Shown: in pieces, positions 11,378 to 23,597 of the stretch
Layout of the letters: every line of letters starts with the position of its first letter
How positions within the stretch are numbered: the stretch's first letter is position 1
From: Lumbricus terrestris
Lineage: Eukaryota; Annelida; Clitellata; Crassiclitellata; Lumbricidae
Direction: 5' to 3'
DNA: 64,000 bases
Assembly (NCBI GenBank): GCA_949752735.1
Contig: OX457047.1
Location: 35,426,113-35,490,112, forward strand
Made by a program: the position numbers and the translations under genes
The notes under the pieces: model-generated
Told to the model about the DNA's origin: nothing
Seen by the model: only the letters and a program-made list of their open reading frames with translations
The model's database searches: none

Positions 11378-12495
11378 ACTGCATGGCTGCAACTTTGTGC
11401 TTTCTGTTTTCTGTTATTTGCATTCTTGTGAATTGGTTCACTTGAATAACTTGTAGGTCTACTTGTACAGTGCAGTGCGTTTGCAGACGTTTCATCAAAA
11501 AAGATTATTATAATTATAGGCCTACATGTATAAGAGGTCGTTGATCTCAATCAAAACCGCCATATTGTTTTGCTGAACGACGCGTAGTTGGCTAGAATGT
11601 TAATTTCTTTGTAGCAAATTTTCAAAACTGCTAAATTGTTTGCAAGAAATCGAAGAAAAAAATTGACCCACAATATTCGTTATGGGCTGTAGGCCTATTT
11701 ATCGTCATCGTCAGAAATGACATTCGCTATCATAATGGTGTTGCTTATTATTTCTGCTATAGCCTATTGATGATGATATGACAGGAATTCGCAGCAGCAC
11801 TGGGATGGGAAATTCACTTGCATCTTTTCGCTGCTTGAAGACCTTTCTCTTTTCATGGGCCTGTCACGCTGAGAGCGCTTCTGAATAGCTCTGCTGTGAG
11901 AAGCACATTACAAAATGTTACATTATATCAGATTAGATTAGACATGAAGACGAAGACGACGACGACGAAGATGACACATTTAAAAGATCTTCATCGATTT
12001 AGTTTCTTTTCTCGACGGAACGCCTGTGATGATGATTATTGTTTTCGCTGTGCTGTTGACTTGTTATTAAAAGTGTTAAATTCAAATAATAACTTGTTAT
12101 CAACGTGTAGGCTGCTAATTTATAAACGCCCAATCGGACTCATCGGAGCCGTCAGTTGAAAGTCGTAATCAGCTGGAGAATAATTGAAGAGCTTCTTATT
12201 TCCTTGTAGCTATCACGCTGAGAGCGTCTCTGAATGAATGGGGGCCTACTGTAGAAGCGATTTACAAATTCTCAATTTCTCATATGATACGACATAATAA
12301 TCCTCCTTAGACCTTAGAGTAGATTGCGCCCTATAGCCTTATTGGGTCAAATGATCAAATCCCGGCAGATAACCATCGAGGCAAAAAACCTCTGGCAATG
12401 AATTAAATCCTTTGTCATTGACTCCTATTAAGATGAAATCATGGCCATAGACACCAATTGACAAGCATCCACTCAGTTCAAAAAGTTCTTGCAAG
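11378..12495. other. Unannotated non-coding stretch
   Basis: No recognisable gene. It contains a pair of similar short phrases, CACGCTGAGAGCG, at about 11867 and 12209, each followed by TTCTGAATAG-like or TCTGAATGA sequence. This suggests an old duplication of a few dozen bases. Confidence 0.4.
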
Positions 12496-12502
12496 TAATA
12501 CT

Positions 12503-13035
12503 TACCCACTCACTCACTCACTCACTCCATCACTCACTAACTCACTCACTCTTCACTCACTCATTCACTCACTCGCTCACTCACTCATTTACTCGATCAT
12601 TCACTCACTCATTCACTCGCTCACTCACTCGCTCGCTCACTCACCCACCCACTCACTCACTCATTCACTCACTCGCTCACTCACTCATTTACTCGATCAT
12701 TCACTCACTCATTCACTCGCTCACACTCACTCACTCGCTCGCTCACTCACCCACCCACTCACTCACTCATTCACTCACTCGCTCACTCACTCATTTACTC
12801 GATCATTCACTCACTCATTCACTCGCTCACACTCACTCACTCGCTCGCTCACTCAACCCACCCATGGCACTCACTCACTCATTCACTCACTCGCTCACTC
12901 ACTCACTCATTTACTCGATCATTCACTCGCTCATTCACTCGCTCACACTCACTCGCTCGCTCACTCACCCACCCACTCACTCACTCACTCACTCACTCAC
13001 TCACTCACTCACTCACTCACTCACTCACTCACTGG
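12503..13035 (+). repeat. ACTC microsatellite with higher-order modules
   Basis: (ACTC)n with regular CTCG, ATTT and ATTC variants. The modules (CATTTACTCGATCATTCACT) recur about every 115-120 bases, four times, so it evolved by duplication of larger blocks. It encodes only repetitive THSL frames. Confidence 0.93.
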
Positions 13036-13527
13036 CTGACTGTCCGAACCACTGACCGACAGACCGACACACTCATAGTAGACAATTAGTACACTTTCCT
13101 AAGTAGGCATAGACCCATAACTATACATAACACTCCACCTATCAAACTGCAGTTGGTAAGATTATGGTGAGACCCTAGCCTAGAAAGGTAGGCCTAATAT
13201 CAGATCAGGTCGGTTTTATCGAGTTTTTGATCGAGTTTATCATGATCTATAATAAGTAGACACATAGCCTATTCGCACAAGAAGTTTAGTTACCAATTTA
13301 AAGGCTAATTCACAAGAACTTTAACTGACATTGTAAAAGCCTATGCATGCAGTCAAGCAATCGTTGACTCAAGCATCTGTCTGCAATCGTCAGATTTAGT
13401 TTATGAAATTAAATATTTCCAGTGAGTAATGCAAGCACAGCGATATGCAGAGACAGGGTTAATTTCTTGAACTGCATGCAAAAGGAGTAGACCTATAGGT
13501 ATTGCAGCAACTAATATGCATTTGTGG

Positions 13528-13750
13528 AACTGCGGCACGGTGGTGTAGAGGGTATTTTCGTTGACTCGCAACCGGAGGGTTGCAGGTTCGAATCCACCTC
13601 AAGCCGCCACGTAGGGACCTTGGGCAAGTCCTTCACCCGCAATTGCTCAGCGCTTCGGCTGAAACTCCGATTCAGTGTCCGCGCTGTAGTCGGGATCGCC
13701 TCTGACTAGAGAACTTGAAGGGGCGCTATAACAAGTGCACATACATAAAT
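13528..13750 (+). mobile_element. tRNA-derived SINE, near full length
   Basis: It has an A-box-like GGTGTAGAGGG near 13551 and a perfect B box GGTTCGAATCC at 13585-13595. The core is GGACCTTGGGCAAGTCCTTC and GAAACTCCGATTCAGTGTCC, and the 3' tail is CGCCTCTGACTAG with CTTGAAGGGGCGCTAT, ending in ACATACATAA. The tail matches the LINE 3' end at 44113-44146. Confidence 0.88.
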
Positions 13751-14324
13751 CTAGTGACTGGACAGTGGACACGCCATGAAACAAAAAAACACGATAGAAT
13801 AACACCAATGTAAATGTAGGCTACATGTTTTTCTTTAGGTCTAAATGTAAATGTGCAATATCGACGAAAGACCGCAATCATGCTGATACTTATTGCAAGG
13901 GCGGATCCAGGAATTTTCGAAGGGGGGGCCAAAAATTTTTTGGGCTGGGGTCGGAAATTTTTCGTTGATCTTTCGCCGAAAAATCTGATGAACTTTTTTA
14001 GTCGTTTTTGGCCGAAACCAGAGTTTAATTTAGCCCCCACCTCTGGGGTAATTGAGGTTTTCGGAGGGGTAGATAATTGACCGTCTGAAGACAATCATGA
14101 GGCGCGCAGCGCCGAGAGTGGTAGGGGAGGGGTGTGGGGAGGGGATACGCCCCTCCCCACCAGAAACTTTTTGAATTTTCACATTGCAATGGTAGCATTT
14201 TAAGCTGTTATCTTAACAAATTAGCTGTACTTTTCAGTGCTTGTAAGAGTGCCATAAGGTCTCAATAAATATAGACTTTACTTAAAAACTTCTTTCCCGA
14301 AAACTAGATGTTCTTTTTTAAGTA

Positions 14325-14660
14325 ATCCGCCGGAAATCTTCAAAAAGGGTGTTCAATTTAGAATCCCAAAACACTGATGAAATTTTTTGGTCATCCGTGC
14401 GAAATCTTAAAAAAGGTGTTTAATTTTTCGTCTAAAAAGAGTGATGACTTTTTATTCTTCCGTGCGAAATTATCAAAAAAGGTGTTTAATTTCGCATCCC
14501 AGAAAACTGATGACTTGTTGTAGTCATCCGTGCGAAATCTTAAAAAAGGTGTTAAATTTTACGCCTAAAAAGAGCGATGACTTTTTAGTCTTCCGTGCGA
14601 AATTTTCAAAAAAAGGTGTTCAATTTAGCATCCCAAAAACTGATGACTTTTTAAGACTAG
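14325..14660 (+). repeat. Degenerate tandem repeat inside the 3.6-kb hAT element
   Basis: Repeats of about 60 bases built around TCCGTGCGAAAT, AAAAAAGGTGTT and TGATGACTTTTTAGTC-like phrases. At least five copies, with alternating subtypes that give a period of about 120 bases. Non-coding. Confidence 0.8.
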
Positions 14661-14855
14661 AATAAATAAAATACTTCCCACTACTGAATGAAATATAGTA
14701 AGATATAAATAAAAACAAGGAGTAAAAATGTGTTATCATTCACCGCATTTTCTTGCACATATAGACTAAACTCAAAACTTAACTTGTTTCGCCCTGAAAT
14801 TTTTTTGGCATCTGCAAAAAATAAATTACATCCCAAACACTCGGTACGTGACTTT

Positions 14856-14912
14856 TTGGCGCCGCCGTTTTGGCGCCGCCGTTTTGGCGCCGCCGTTTTG
14901 GCGCCGCCATTG
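14856..14912. repeat. GGCGCCGCCGTTTT tandem cluster, left arm
   Basis: Four units of about 15 bases, GGCGCCGCCGTTTT. Inverted units, GGCGCCAAAACG and CGGCGCCAAAACGT, occur at 17113-17205. The two clusters probably mark the subterminal arms of an inner inverted-repeat element. Confidence 0.8.
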
Positions 14913-15539
14913 CGCAATAACATTTGCGTTTTGCAGTCTATTTCCGGTTCAGTGTATACGACGCGTGAAACAAATTGACGAAATCCTTGCTGAAATAGAA
15001 AGTGAATGTACGGCTTGTTGTTGCGTTAATTGAAGCTGGATCGATGAAAATATTCCTGGTTTAATTGGAGCTGGATTTATTAAGCGAACGCATGAGAAAT
15101 GGAAGATATGATCAAGAAAAGAACGCTTGAGATTTGTAAGCTCGATGAAGAGTCTTTTAAATGCGAAAAAGCGGCGGGAGTTCCGACGAATGCTTGAACA
15201 ATTGAAGCTGAAAGGAGATTTTGTTGCCGGTGAAATAGAAGCTGGATTTTTTAAACAAATGCTTTATTTAATAACAAATTATAAGACATGTGAGGTAGCA
15301 GATTAATAAAGTACAAGCGATCAAAGCAGAGGATGTCACATCGAATGATTGAAAAAAACAGGCCCACCAAAGAGAGAAAGTCCCGCTAAGACTGGGCCTA
15401 TTTAGCTTAGTATAGAAATAAGAACTTTAAGATGACATAAGATTTTAGCACGATAGATCGAGGAAATACAGACTTTAGTGACAACAATGAATATGGTGTA
15501 TTAAAGACAAAAGCGACAGTTCTTTTAAAAAGTCCATTG

Positions 15540-16460
15540 TTTTGAAATGTCCATAATTGCAATTATAATAAAAAGGTGTGCAACTGCAAATGTGTGCCAA
15601 CACTAAAGAAGGTGTGCAATTGCCAATTTTTGACAACACTAAAGAAGGTGTGCAATTGCCAATTTCTGCCAACACTAAAGAAGGTGTGCAAATGCCAATT
15701 TTTGCAAACACTTAAAAAGGTGTGTAATTGCCAATTTTTTTAGAAACCTAAACAAATCCATTGGTTCGAATTGTTCATTATTGCAATTGTAATATAAAGG
15801 TGTCCCACTGCAAATGTGTGCCAACAGTAAAGAAGGTGTGCAATTGCCAATTTCTGCCAACACTAAAAAAGGTGTGTAATTGCCATTTTTTTAGAAACCT
15901 AAACAAATCCATTGGTTCGAATTGTTCATTATTGCAATTGTAATATAAAGGTGTGCAAGTAAAATAATGATGCTTTAAAGCACACTGCTGTTGTACAAAA
16001 AAGTTGTGCAATTGCACACCTTCTTTAGTGTTGGCACACATTTGCAGTGGGACACCTTTTTATTATAATTGCAATAATGAAAAATTCGAACCAATGGATT
16101 TGTTTAGGTTGCGCAAAAATTGGCAATTACACACCTTCTTTAGTGTTGGCAAAAATTGGCAATTGCACACCTTCTTTAGTGTTGGCAAAAATTGGCCATA
16201 GCACACCTTCTTTAGTGTTGGCAAAAATTGGCAATTGCACACCTTCTTTAGTGTTGGCACACATTTGCAGTGGGACACCTTCTTTAGTGTTGGCAAAAAT
16301 TGGCAATTGCACACCTTCTTTAGTGTTGGCAAAAATTGGCCATAGCACACCTTCTTTAGTGTTGGCAAAAATTATCAATTGCACACCTTCTTTAGTGTTG
16401 GCACACATTTGCAGTGGGACACCTTTTTATTATAATTGCAATAATGAACAATTCGAACCA
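15540..16460. repeat. Large imperfect palindrome of 36-bp tandem units
   Basis: The left half repeats GGTGTGCAATTGCCAATTTT with ACACTAAAGAA; the right half is the reverse complement, repeating TTCTTTAGTGTTGGCAAAAA with TTGGCAATTGCACACC. The period is 36 bases and the symmetry centre lies near 15985-16010. Both outer ends carry ATTGTAATTATAATAAAAAGG-like sequence followed by a CCATTGGTTCGAA-type block. Confidence 0.9.
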
Positions 16461-17112
16461 ATGGTAAATTACTTCTAAAGGGAGGACAATGATATTTTGG
16501 CTAGTTTTAACTGTACGTAAGTGCTTCTACAAATGCACAAATTCGATTACAAATGCACATTTTGTGTATAGCTGCACGTTAAAAAGCCCTGCCGGGTACC
16601 CGGCTAATGTTCTAATATAGCGGCAGTTTTCTGATTTTATTGAATGCCAGATACGATTGCAACAATTATTATTCAAAAGCTTAACTACATGTACATCATG
16701 TGACCACATTGACTATACTCACTGCCATACCATATAACAATTAAGGAAGTTATATTACATTGCGACAAAAAATACTTAACATCAGATTTTTGAACACAGA
16801 CAAACATACTTTTGCTTAAATCGGAGTTGGATTGTTCATCAATGCAGCACCAGTTTAAGGAAGAACATTTTCAGCAATCCAGCTCCAATGAAATTTAATT
16901 GTGGTATTACCTAATACGAATAAAAACACGCTTTGACCCTTTCAGATCAAGTGAGGAGTGTACGTCGAACATACATTCTGAGCTATTTCGGGCATAACTT
17001 TTGAACGGCGTGGAATATCATCACAAAATTTAACTCAAAATGTGCGTAAATGAACCGCCTAAAATTACCTACAATTTGATAATTTTTATACTTTAGAATG
17101 AGGGAGAAAAAA

Positions 17113-17205
17113 ATTCCGGCGCCAAAACGTCCGGCGCCAAAACGGCGGCGCCAAAACGGCGGCGCCAAAACGTCCGGCGCCAAAACGGCGGCGCCAAAAC
17201 GTCCT
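17113..17205. repeat. GGCGCCAAAACG tandem cluster, right arm
   Basis: About six units of GGCGCCAAAACG with GGCG or TCC spacers, the reverse complement of the 14856-14912 cluster. It is just inside the right end of the 3.6-kb hAT element. Confidence 0.8.
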
Positions 17206-17935
17206 GCTTCGCGAATAACATACATTCCATGCCATAAATCATAGTTGGATACTGTTGAAAGATTGTTTCATTTCGATGCTTTATATAAAGACAATGCAAT
17301 TGCGTGAGAGACTTAGATTGGATTTTAATTACATTTACACAGTATTTTTATTATAGGTTTTAATTACATTTATACATTAATTCTCCTGTGCATGACTGAC
17401 ACCCTGAATTTTTTTTTGGCCACCATGGATGGGGGGGGCCACGTCCCATGGTGATTTGAAATGGGGGGGGCCATGGCCGGATTGGCCCCCCCTGGATCCG
17501 CCCCTGACTTATTGCAAGGCAATGCAAGAGTACTGTAAAACTACACCCATTGTCGTCAGCAACATCTGAGAGTTTCACCCATAACCCATTGAATCAGAGG
17601 GGAAAAGTATGGAGCACATTTCGTTTGATTACCCATGAAGAAGTTACCACGCTTAACCTCTATTTGCGCTAGGGAAATCGCGAAATTACGGCGCAATAGC
17701 CTTGATTCTATATTAATAACTTCATACACGCACGGCATATGGTTTGCTTTCTACATACGTGTAGGCCTAACTGGTTTCTACATAGGCCTACGGTCTAACC
17801 TTCTAACTGTCGTCTCTTATCAGCAGGCCTACCAATAATAATATACCGTTGGATTATTCTTGTCGCTTTTACAGTTATTAGTCGGCATACATAAGCCAAA
17901 GCCTGCATGCACTAAGCGGAAGAAATATAACGGGA

Positions 17936-18217
17936 TCAGACACGGATAGACGCTGCGATTAAATTATCCCATGTTTCACTCTGTGCGTTGCGTTGCTTCT
18001 CGGCGGCAGTTTTAGTATTCTGCATCAGCTGGCTCAGCCGCTGTCTGCGTATTGAGCGGCTGACCACGAAGGAGAAACGATAGATGTGGTCGATGGTGCA
18101 GCAGAACACAAGCAATAATACTACTTCGTGGACGTACGTGGACATATCTTCAAAGAGACAGAATTCGACAGCAAGGAAGTGGAGGCCGCAGCCATTACAC
18201 AACGATCGGTGCTGTTG
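17936..18217 (-). CDS. Possible terminal exon with one membrane segment (unrecognised)
   Basis: The minus-strand frame follows a possible acceptor (TTGACAACAG) and runs to TGA at 17936. It reads CNGCGLHFLAVEFCLFED, then a hydrophobic VVLLLVFCCTIDH stretch, then a basic, Gln-rich tail. It looks like a membrane segment plus cytosolic tail, but I recognise no family and no partner exons. It could be chance. Confidence 0.2.
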   Translation of the reverse strand, partial: QQHRSLCNGCGLHFLAVEFCLFEDMSTYVHEVVLLLVFCCTIDHIYRFSFVVSRSIRRQRLSQLMQNTKTAAEKQRNAQSETWDNLIAASIRV

Positions 18218-18599
18218 TCAAGATGATCGTCTACTGCGGCTGAGGATAACTGTGGAAATTGCGGAGACGAGAGCATTAGCTGAAGGCCACGGCGGTGTGT
18301 GGATGTCGACGTGCTGAGGCAGTTGATCAGCAGCCGCTGTACTGCCTGACAGGTGTACAACCAAGTTGGCCTCTACCCGTCCTATGCAAGGCTCGTTGCT
18401 GCTCACCGGCTCAATTATGAGGTATTGTTCAGTGCTACTCCTAGGTACTTCTTGAGTCTTGGGTCAACCGTTGACAGAGATTGGTTTTGTTGTTGTTGTC
18501 CTACAGGGAGAACAACAACAACAACTCTGGCAACGGACTATTGATTGATTGACTATCGGAGGTTTTGACTAAGTGACTGATTCATTGATTCACGACTAA

Positions 18600-19070
18600 T
18601 TGGCTCGTTGATTCATCCATTCATTCATTCATTCGTTCGCTCCTCCGTTCGTTCGTTCCCAAGTTCGTTCGTTCGTCCGTTCTTTTGTTCATTCAGTCAT
18701 TCAGTCATTCGTTCTTTCGCTCATTCATTCAGTCGCTCATTCATTCATTCATCCATCCGTTCGTTCGTTCATGCATTCTGTCATTCGTTCGTTCTTTCTC
18801 TCATTCATTCATTCATTCGTTTTCTTGTTCGTTCATTCATTCATTCATCCGTTCGTTAGTTCGTTCTTTCGTTCATTCATTCATTCATTCGTTCGTTCAT
18901 TCATTAGGTCATTAGGTCGTTCTTTCGTTCGTTCATTCATTCGTTCGTTCGTCCTTTCGCACATTCGTTCGTTTTTTCATTCATTTCTTTGTTCCTTCAT
19001 TCATTTCCTATGTCATTGTATTTATTTCCTCGTTCAATGCATTCACTTCTTCGTTCGTTCGTTATACGCG
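18600..19070 (+). repeat. ATTC/GTTC microsatellite
   Basis: Degenerate (TTCATTCG)n, mixed ATTC and GTTC units with CTTT variants. The apparent proteins are HSFIRS-type repeats and are rejected. Confidence 0.92.
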
Positions 19071-19475
19071 TGTTTTCATTGTTGATAAGCCATGAATAAT
19101 GTTGAATAGACCAAAAAGATTGGCCATGCTTTCGGTCTACTTTAACTGTAAACAAAGCGTTTGATTGACAGTAGGCCTGCATCAGATTAAAGATTGGTGT
19201 TCAATGAAGCCAAAAGCACACTCTTCATCGTCTGTAAATGCTTTGTTTTCGCATCTTATTATTCTTATCTTTGAACTTCCGACGACATCAAATTCGCTAT
19301 GCGTACATTCAAGCGTTGTTTTGATATTAATATTTATTTATGATAGGCCTAATTATTATGAAAGCACCTGAAACTGCAACGCATATAATTTCTTGCTACA
19401 TGTATGTGGAATTTTACAAGCAGTGTTTCGTGACAGGAGAACGCTATATTGTGCGGGATAGAGGCAGTCAGATGA

Positions 19476-19477
19476 TC

Positions 19478-19516
<39 letters not shown>
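19476..19516 (+). repeat. GACA microsatellite
   Basis: About ten perfect (GACA) units in otherwise unannotated DNA between 19071 and 19630. Confidence 0.9.
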
Positions 19517-19630
19517 TGAACCTATGATTAGCCTACAAGTTATTACGTACAGAAGTCGAATTACTGCTTGGCAGCCACGCGTGGGGTCCTTCACGTTCTA
19601 ATCGTAATCGTATAATCTCGAGACTGTTAT

Positions 19631-20057
19631 GGGGCCGTCCATAAAGTACGTCACGCTCCAGGGGGGGTGTAAGAAAGTGTGACAGTTTGTGACAGGGGGG
19701 AGGGTCAGGCCATGTGTGACGTCACACATTTATTTTTTAAATTCTTTTTTCATTTTTTTTTCATAGTACCTAAAATTCGACCCGGCCAGGCCAGGCGTGT
19801 CTAAAACCCGGCCTGGCGGGATAAAAGTTGATTTCCCGTCACTATCAAAGCGTTTAGGGACACACATCACTATCAGAGGGATTAGGGATAGTATCCTAGG
19901 GTTTAGAGGGTTAGGTAAATGGTTGTTTTTAAATTTTTTGTTCGAAAGTGTGGCGTACTTTAGGGGGGGTCCGAGATTTGTGACAGTTTGTGACAGGGGG
20001 GAGAGGGGGGGGTCAAAAATGGTCAAAAATAGCGTGACGTACTTTATGGACGGCCCC
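19631..20057. mobile_element. MITE with 27-bp perfect terminal inverted repeats
   Basis: Both ends read GGGGCCGTCCATAAAGTACG followed by TCACGCT, inverted. TAT is present on both sides. An internal inverted pair, GTGACAGTTTGTGACAGG near 19677 and again at 19979, surrounds a non-coding centre. The superfamily is unsure; ends of this type are widespread in invertebrate MITEs. Confidence 0.83.
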
Positions 20058-20508
20058 TATACAGCGCCCACAAAAGCCAAGTCGCGGGAACTAGCTTATT
20101 CACAGGCGCTTAATCAAAACAAAATCGATAGGCAGCGGGTCAAGTCCGGAGAGTCAGGCAGGCAGATAGATGGACGGCTAAGGTGGGTGATGTTTGGAGT
20201 TGAAATGACGAGGGATGTGAGGAGAAGAGGAAGAATCAGGATAGGATTTGTGAAAGAGCAATGATGCCACTTATGCTACCAACGTCACCTGGCAAATAAA
20301 AGGTGGACTCGCCCTTTGTTAGGGTATCGAGAATCGAACCCTCATCCGCACAGAACCGATCTGTGCTCTTCGTACCAGATTGTCATGAGTCACAACTCAT
20401 TATTTTGTGGCGATTAAAAACTTGGAAGACTTGCGTCTGACGTTTTCACTTTGACCTGAAGACGACCAAACATCCTATAGGCCTACATCGATCTTTAACT
20501 AGCCTCAG

Positions 20509-20741
20509 TGGCGGATCCAGGGGTGGCAATCCGGCCATGCCCTAACCCATTCAGAGATTTGCACAGGATGTGCTTCCCCTCCCCATCAGCTCTCAACAAT
20601 CTTTCAATAAATGAAAAGGCGAGAGAGAGAAAAAGTAGCATATGACTACATATATAAGAAAAGTTCATCAGATTTTTCGAAAGACCAACGCAAGAACAAA
20701 AAATGTTGACCCCTTCCAAAATTTCTGTATCCACCGCTGAC
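20509..20741. mobile_element. Degraded MITE with CAGTGGCGGATCC / CACCGCTG ends
   Basis: Starts CAGTGGCGGATCCAGG and ends TGTATCCACCGCTG. The flanking 8-mers do not match convincingly, so it is either old or misjudged at the right edge. Confidence 0.5.
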
Positions 20742-21179
20742 AGGCACACATTTGGGGCTGCTCAAATTACGTGTGCGGCTTGTACAATATAAAATACTCT
20801 CATCATACATAATTTAGGCAATAGATGGTGCAAGGGAAGATTAAAGTATCTCCTAAGTGAATTATATATCATATTACTTCATGTATCCATGGTTCTATTA
20901 CGGTAATCTGCTATCAACGAAACGATTGAACCAGTTGACCTTCGAACGATCAAGGAACGCGGTCTCTGGATCTAATCCGGAGTTTTACGGTTACGATAAA
21001 CATCTTGGGCAGATCCGTAAACTAACTGCTACACTGACTAAGTGGTTCTATCACACGTGATGGAACCACTAAGTGGTTCTCTCACAATATGGTTTTACAG
21101 GCCTCTCAAACGATGAACTGCATGCAGTTAGCAGTTCTCATTCAACTCCGCTTTTGACTGCTGCGATGAAGATGACTAC

Positions 21180-21296
21180 GATGACGAAGATGAAGACGAC
21201 GATGATGATGGCAATAACAATGACAAAATGATAATGATGGCTATTAATTGTGATGATGATGATGATGATGATGATAATAATAATAATAATGACTAA

Positions 21297-21365
<69 letters not shown>

Positions 21366-21410
21366 GTTGTTGTTGTTGTTATCATCATTATCATCATCGT
21401 CGTCGTCCTC
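21180..21410 (+). repeat. GAT / AAT / TTA / TTG trinucleotide tract
   Basis: Successive (GAT), (AAT), (TTA) and (TTG) runs in one compound microsatellite. No gene. Confidence 0.92.
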
Positions 21411-22318
21411 ATTTTTTAACGTGTGGATTTATATTATTTTGATAATTGTTATCTTTACTGTAGTTGCTGCTAGTCTTGTTGCTGTTGCTGCTGTTATTGT
21501 TGTCATTACATGGTTTTGTTGTCGCTGTTATTACTATAGTCACTGCATATTTAAATCCAATGACGCAAGCGAACCCATGACGTAGCTTGCTTAACGACGC
21601 CTGTCCATCATATCCATCAATTCAGTCGACTTTATTCCTTTGGTGCATTCATTCTTTATGACGGAGGCGCTACATAAATATTAGTGACTGGACTGGTTAA
21701 CAATGTGAATACCGTGACATCCCAGCGATCGATAATATTATGCGTTCCTGCATGATTCATTGAGTGAGTGCCGCCAGCGTCCATTGTCTATAGCTGGACC
21801 AGCCAACCCCACTCTCCCCCATAGACTCATTAGATATTCCGTCTGTGTCGAATTCAATCAAGTAATAGGTGGCGCTGAAGTATGACGCAATCGATCGTTG
21901 TTACCTCATTTAAATGCCTACTCCACGGTCCTTCATCGGTCTCAACTGCATGCTGCCTAACATTGCCCTCTGTTTTCGTCTGTCTGATTGTGTATATATG
22001 CCTGTGTGTCGTTGTCTGTGCTCTTCTGTGGCATCCGGCATCATTCTCCTGCGACTGTTCAGATTCTTGTATATATATCTTCTTCTCTGCCTCTTTCTGG
22101 TTCACTCAATTGTCCGGTCTTTGTATGTTCTTGTCTGCAGTGGAGTAGCCAGGAATTTATGATGGGGAGGGTTGAGGGTTTTATGACCTGGCTGGATGCC
22201 CTTCCTGACAGCAACCCAACAGTTATACAGTAAATAAAAAAGGAATAAAGTAAGAAAGGGAATAAAGTAAGAAAGGCAATTGTTACTACAAGCAATTGTT
22301 TTGTTTTTTATTATTTAA

Positions 22319-23597
22319 CCCTCATAGGGTCACGATTTTTCCCAACCGATTTTGGTCACCGGGGGGTAAAAAAATACCCCCACTGTGATTCCCATTATTC
22401 CTATGATAAACTCCGATTTTCAAGTATAAAACTAAAATAAGTTATTTATAGAAGGTTCGTGGAATGCACTGGAACCAAAGTAACATATGCAGCACTGCAG
22501 GAAAATCAAAATGGCGGACAAAATGGCGGCCAGAATCTTAAAGGCTATAAGTGAAGTTATGCATGCAATGGAAACATGATTTCAGAGTCTAAATCAACAT
22601 TTTCGAGGTCAAGGAATGCAATGGAACCAATGTCACATATGTGGCACTGCACGAAAATCAAAATGGCGGACAAAATGGCGGCCAGAATATTAAAATGTCT
22701 ATTAGTGAAGTCATATGTGCAATGGAAACATGATCTCAGGGTCTAAATCAGCATTTTCGAGGTCAAGGAATGCGATGGAACCAATTGCACTTATATTGCA
22801 CTGCAAGGAAACCACAATTGGGATAAAATAGCGGCCAGATTCTTGAATTGGCTATCAGTAAAGTTCTGTATCTAATGAAAATATGATTTAATAATTTCTT
22901 GGTCAAATAAATTCATGAAAGCCACATTCTATATCTAGCATTGAGCCTATTATGCAATAAAATTATCATATCTAGTCGAAATTTTTAGTAGCCTGTGCTT
23001 ACACTGCAGTTAAACTATTGCTGGCATTATATATATGTGCCATATTCATACTTCAATGTTTCATAACTTGATCTATCAATAGTTTCAATGTTTCATGACT
23101 TGACAGATAAAGGGTAGGCCCATACAGTCTATTCAAGCCTGGTTGCTGTCAATGCAATTGCGTTCAAGTGTACATGGCAAGATCGCACTTCGGCAGCAGA
23201 AGGGCTTGATGCTATACTTGTTAACTTCGCGTGATTTGCTGTAGACATTTTCATTTATTCATCCTAATTTTATGAAACCAAAACGATTTCTATTATAATA
23301 TCCAGATACTGATAAGGAGACATTTTAACAGCAAGAAACTCATGTGTAAAGCATGCATATCTAGTCTTTCTTTCAGTGTTTAAAAATTCCTGAGTAAAAT
23401 AGCTAGGACGTGGTACATTTTCCTACTTTATAGCTGATTTGGGTGCATGAATAACTAATGAAACTGGATGCATTCTGTGCATAAAACATATTTAGGAAAA
23501 GTCATGGAAGCGATTTCTTCAACTATTTTCAGGGATTAAAATTTCCGTGAAAAACCGAGATGGGGGTATTTTTTTACCCCCGGTGACCCTATAAGGG
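22319..23597. mobile_element. piggyBac-like non-autonomous element at TTAA
   Basis: Flanked by TTAA (22315-22318 and 23598-23601), with ends CCCTCATAGGGTCAC and GTGACCCTATAAGGG. Subterminal CCCCCGGTGACC / GGTCACCGGGGGGTAAAAA arms are inverted. It contains three tandem copies of a ~153-base unit starting at 22461, 22613 and 22767. No transposase is seen. Confidence 0.87.
22461..22920 (+). repeat. Three ~153-bp tandem copies inside the piggyBac-like element
   Basis: Each begins GGAATGCnnTGGAACC and continues through AAAATGGCGGACAAAATGGC to ATGGAAACATGAT. The third copy is the most diverged. Confidence 0.85.

Larger units (their letters stand above)
13896..17516. mobile_element. 3.6-kb non-autonomous hAT-type element, TSD ACTTATTG
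   Basis: It begins CAAGGGCGGATCCAGG and ends CCTGGATCCGCCCCTG. ACTTATTG is present at 13888-13895 and 17517-17524. It contains no transposase. It holds a tandem repeat (14330-14660), GGCGCC clusters at each end of its middle section (14856-14910 and 17113-17205), a palindromic satellite (15540-16460) and a nested MITE-like end at about 16540-16597. Confidence 0.83.

Noticed and set aside
12458..13055. 190-codon His/Ser/Thr/Leu frames
   Set aside because: ACTC microsatellite. No start context or splice support.
15574..16430. CRISPR-like regular 36-bp repeats
   Set aside because: Units are contiguous without unique spacers, inverted about a centre, in animal DNA. This is a satellite, not a CRISPR array.
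16047..16478. 143-codon open frame with a 12-residue repeat (NCTPSLVLAKIG)
   Set aside because: It is the translation of the 36-bp satellite. Several frames on both strands are open for the same reason, and it lies in a non-autonomous transposon.
20509..20741. Target duplication for the CAGTGGCGGATCC element
   Set aside because: ACTAGCCT and ACAGGCAC do not match well enough, so the element is listed only as degraded.
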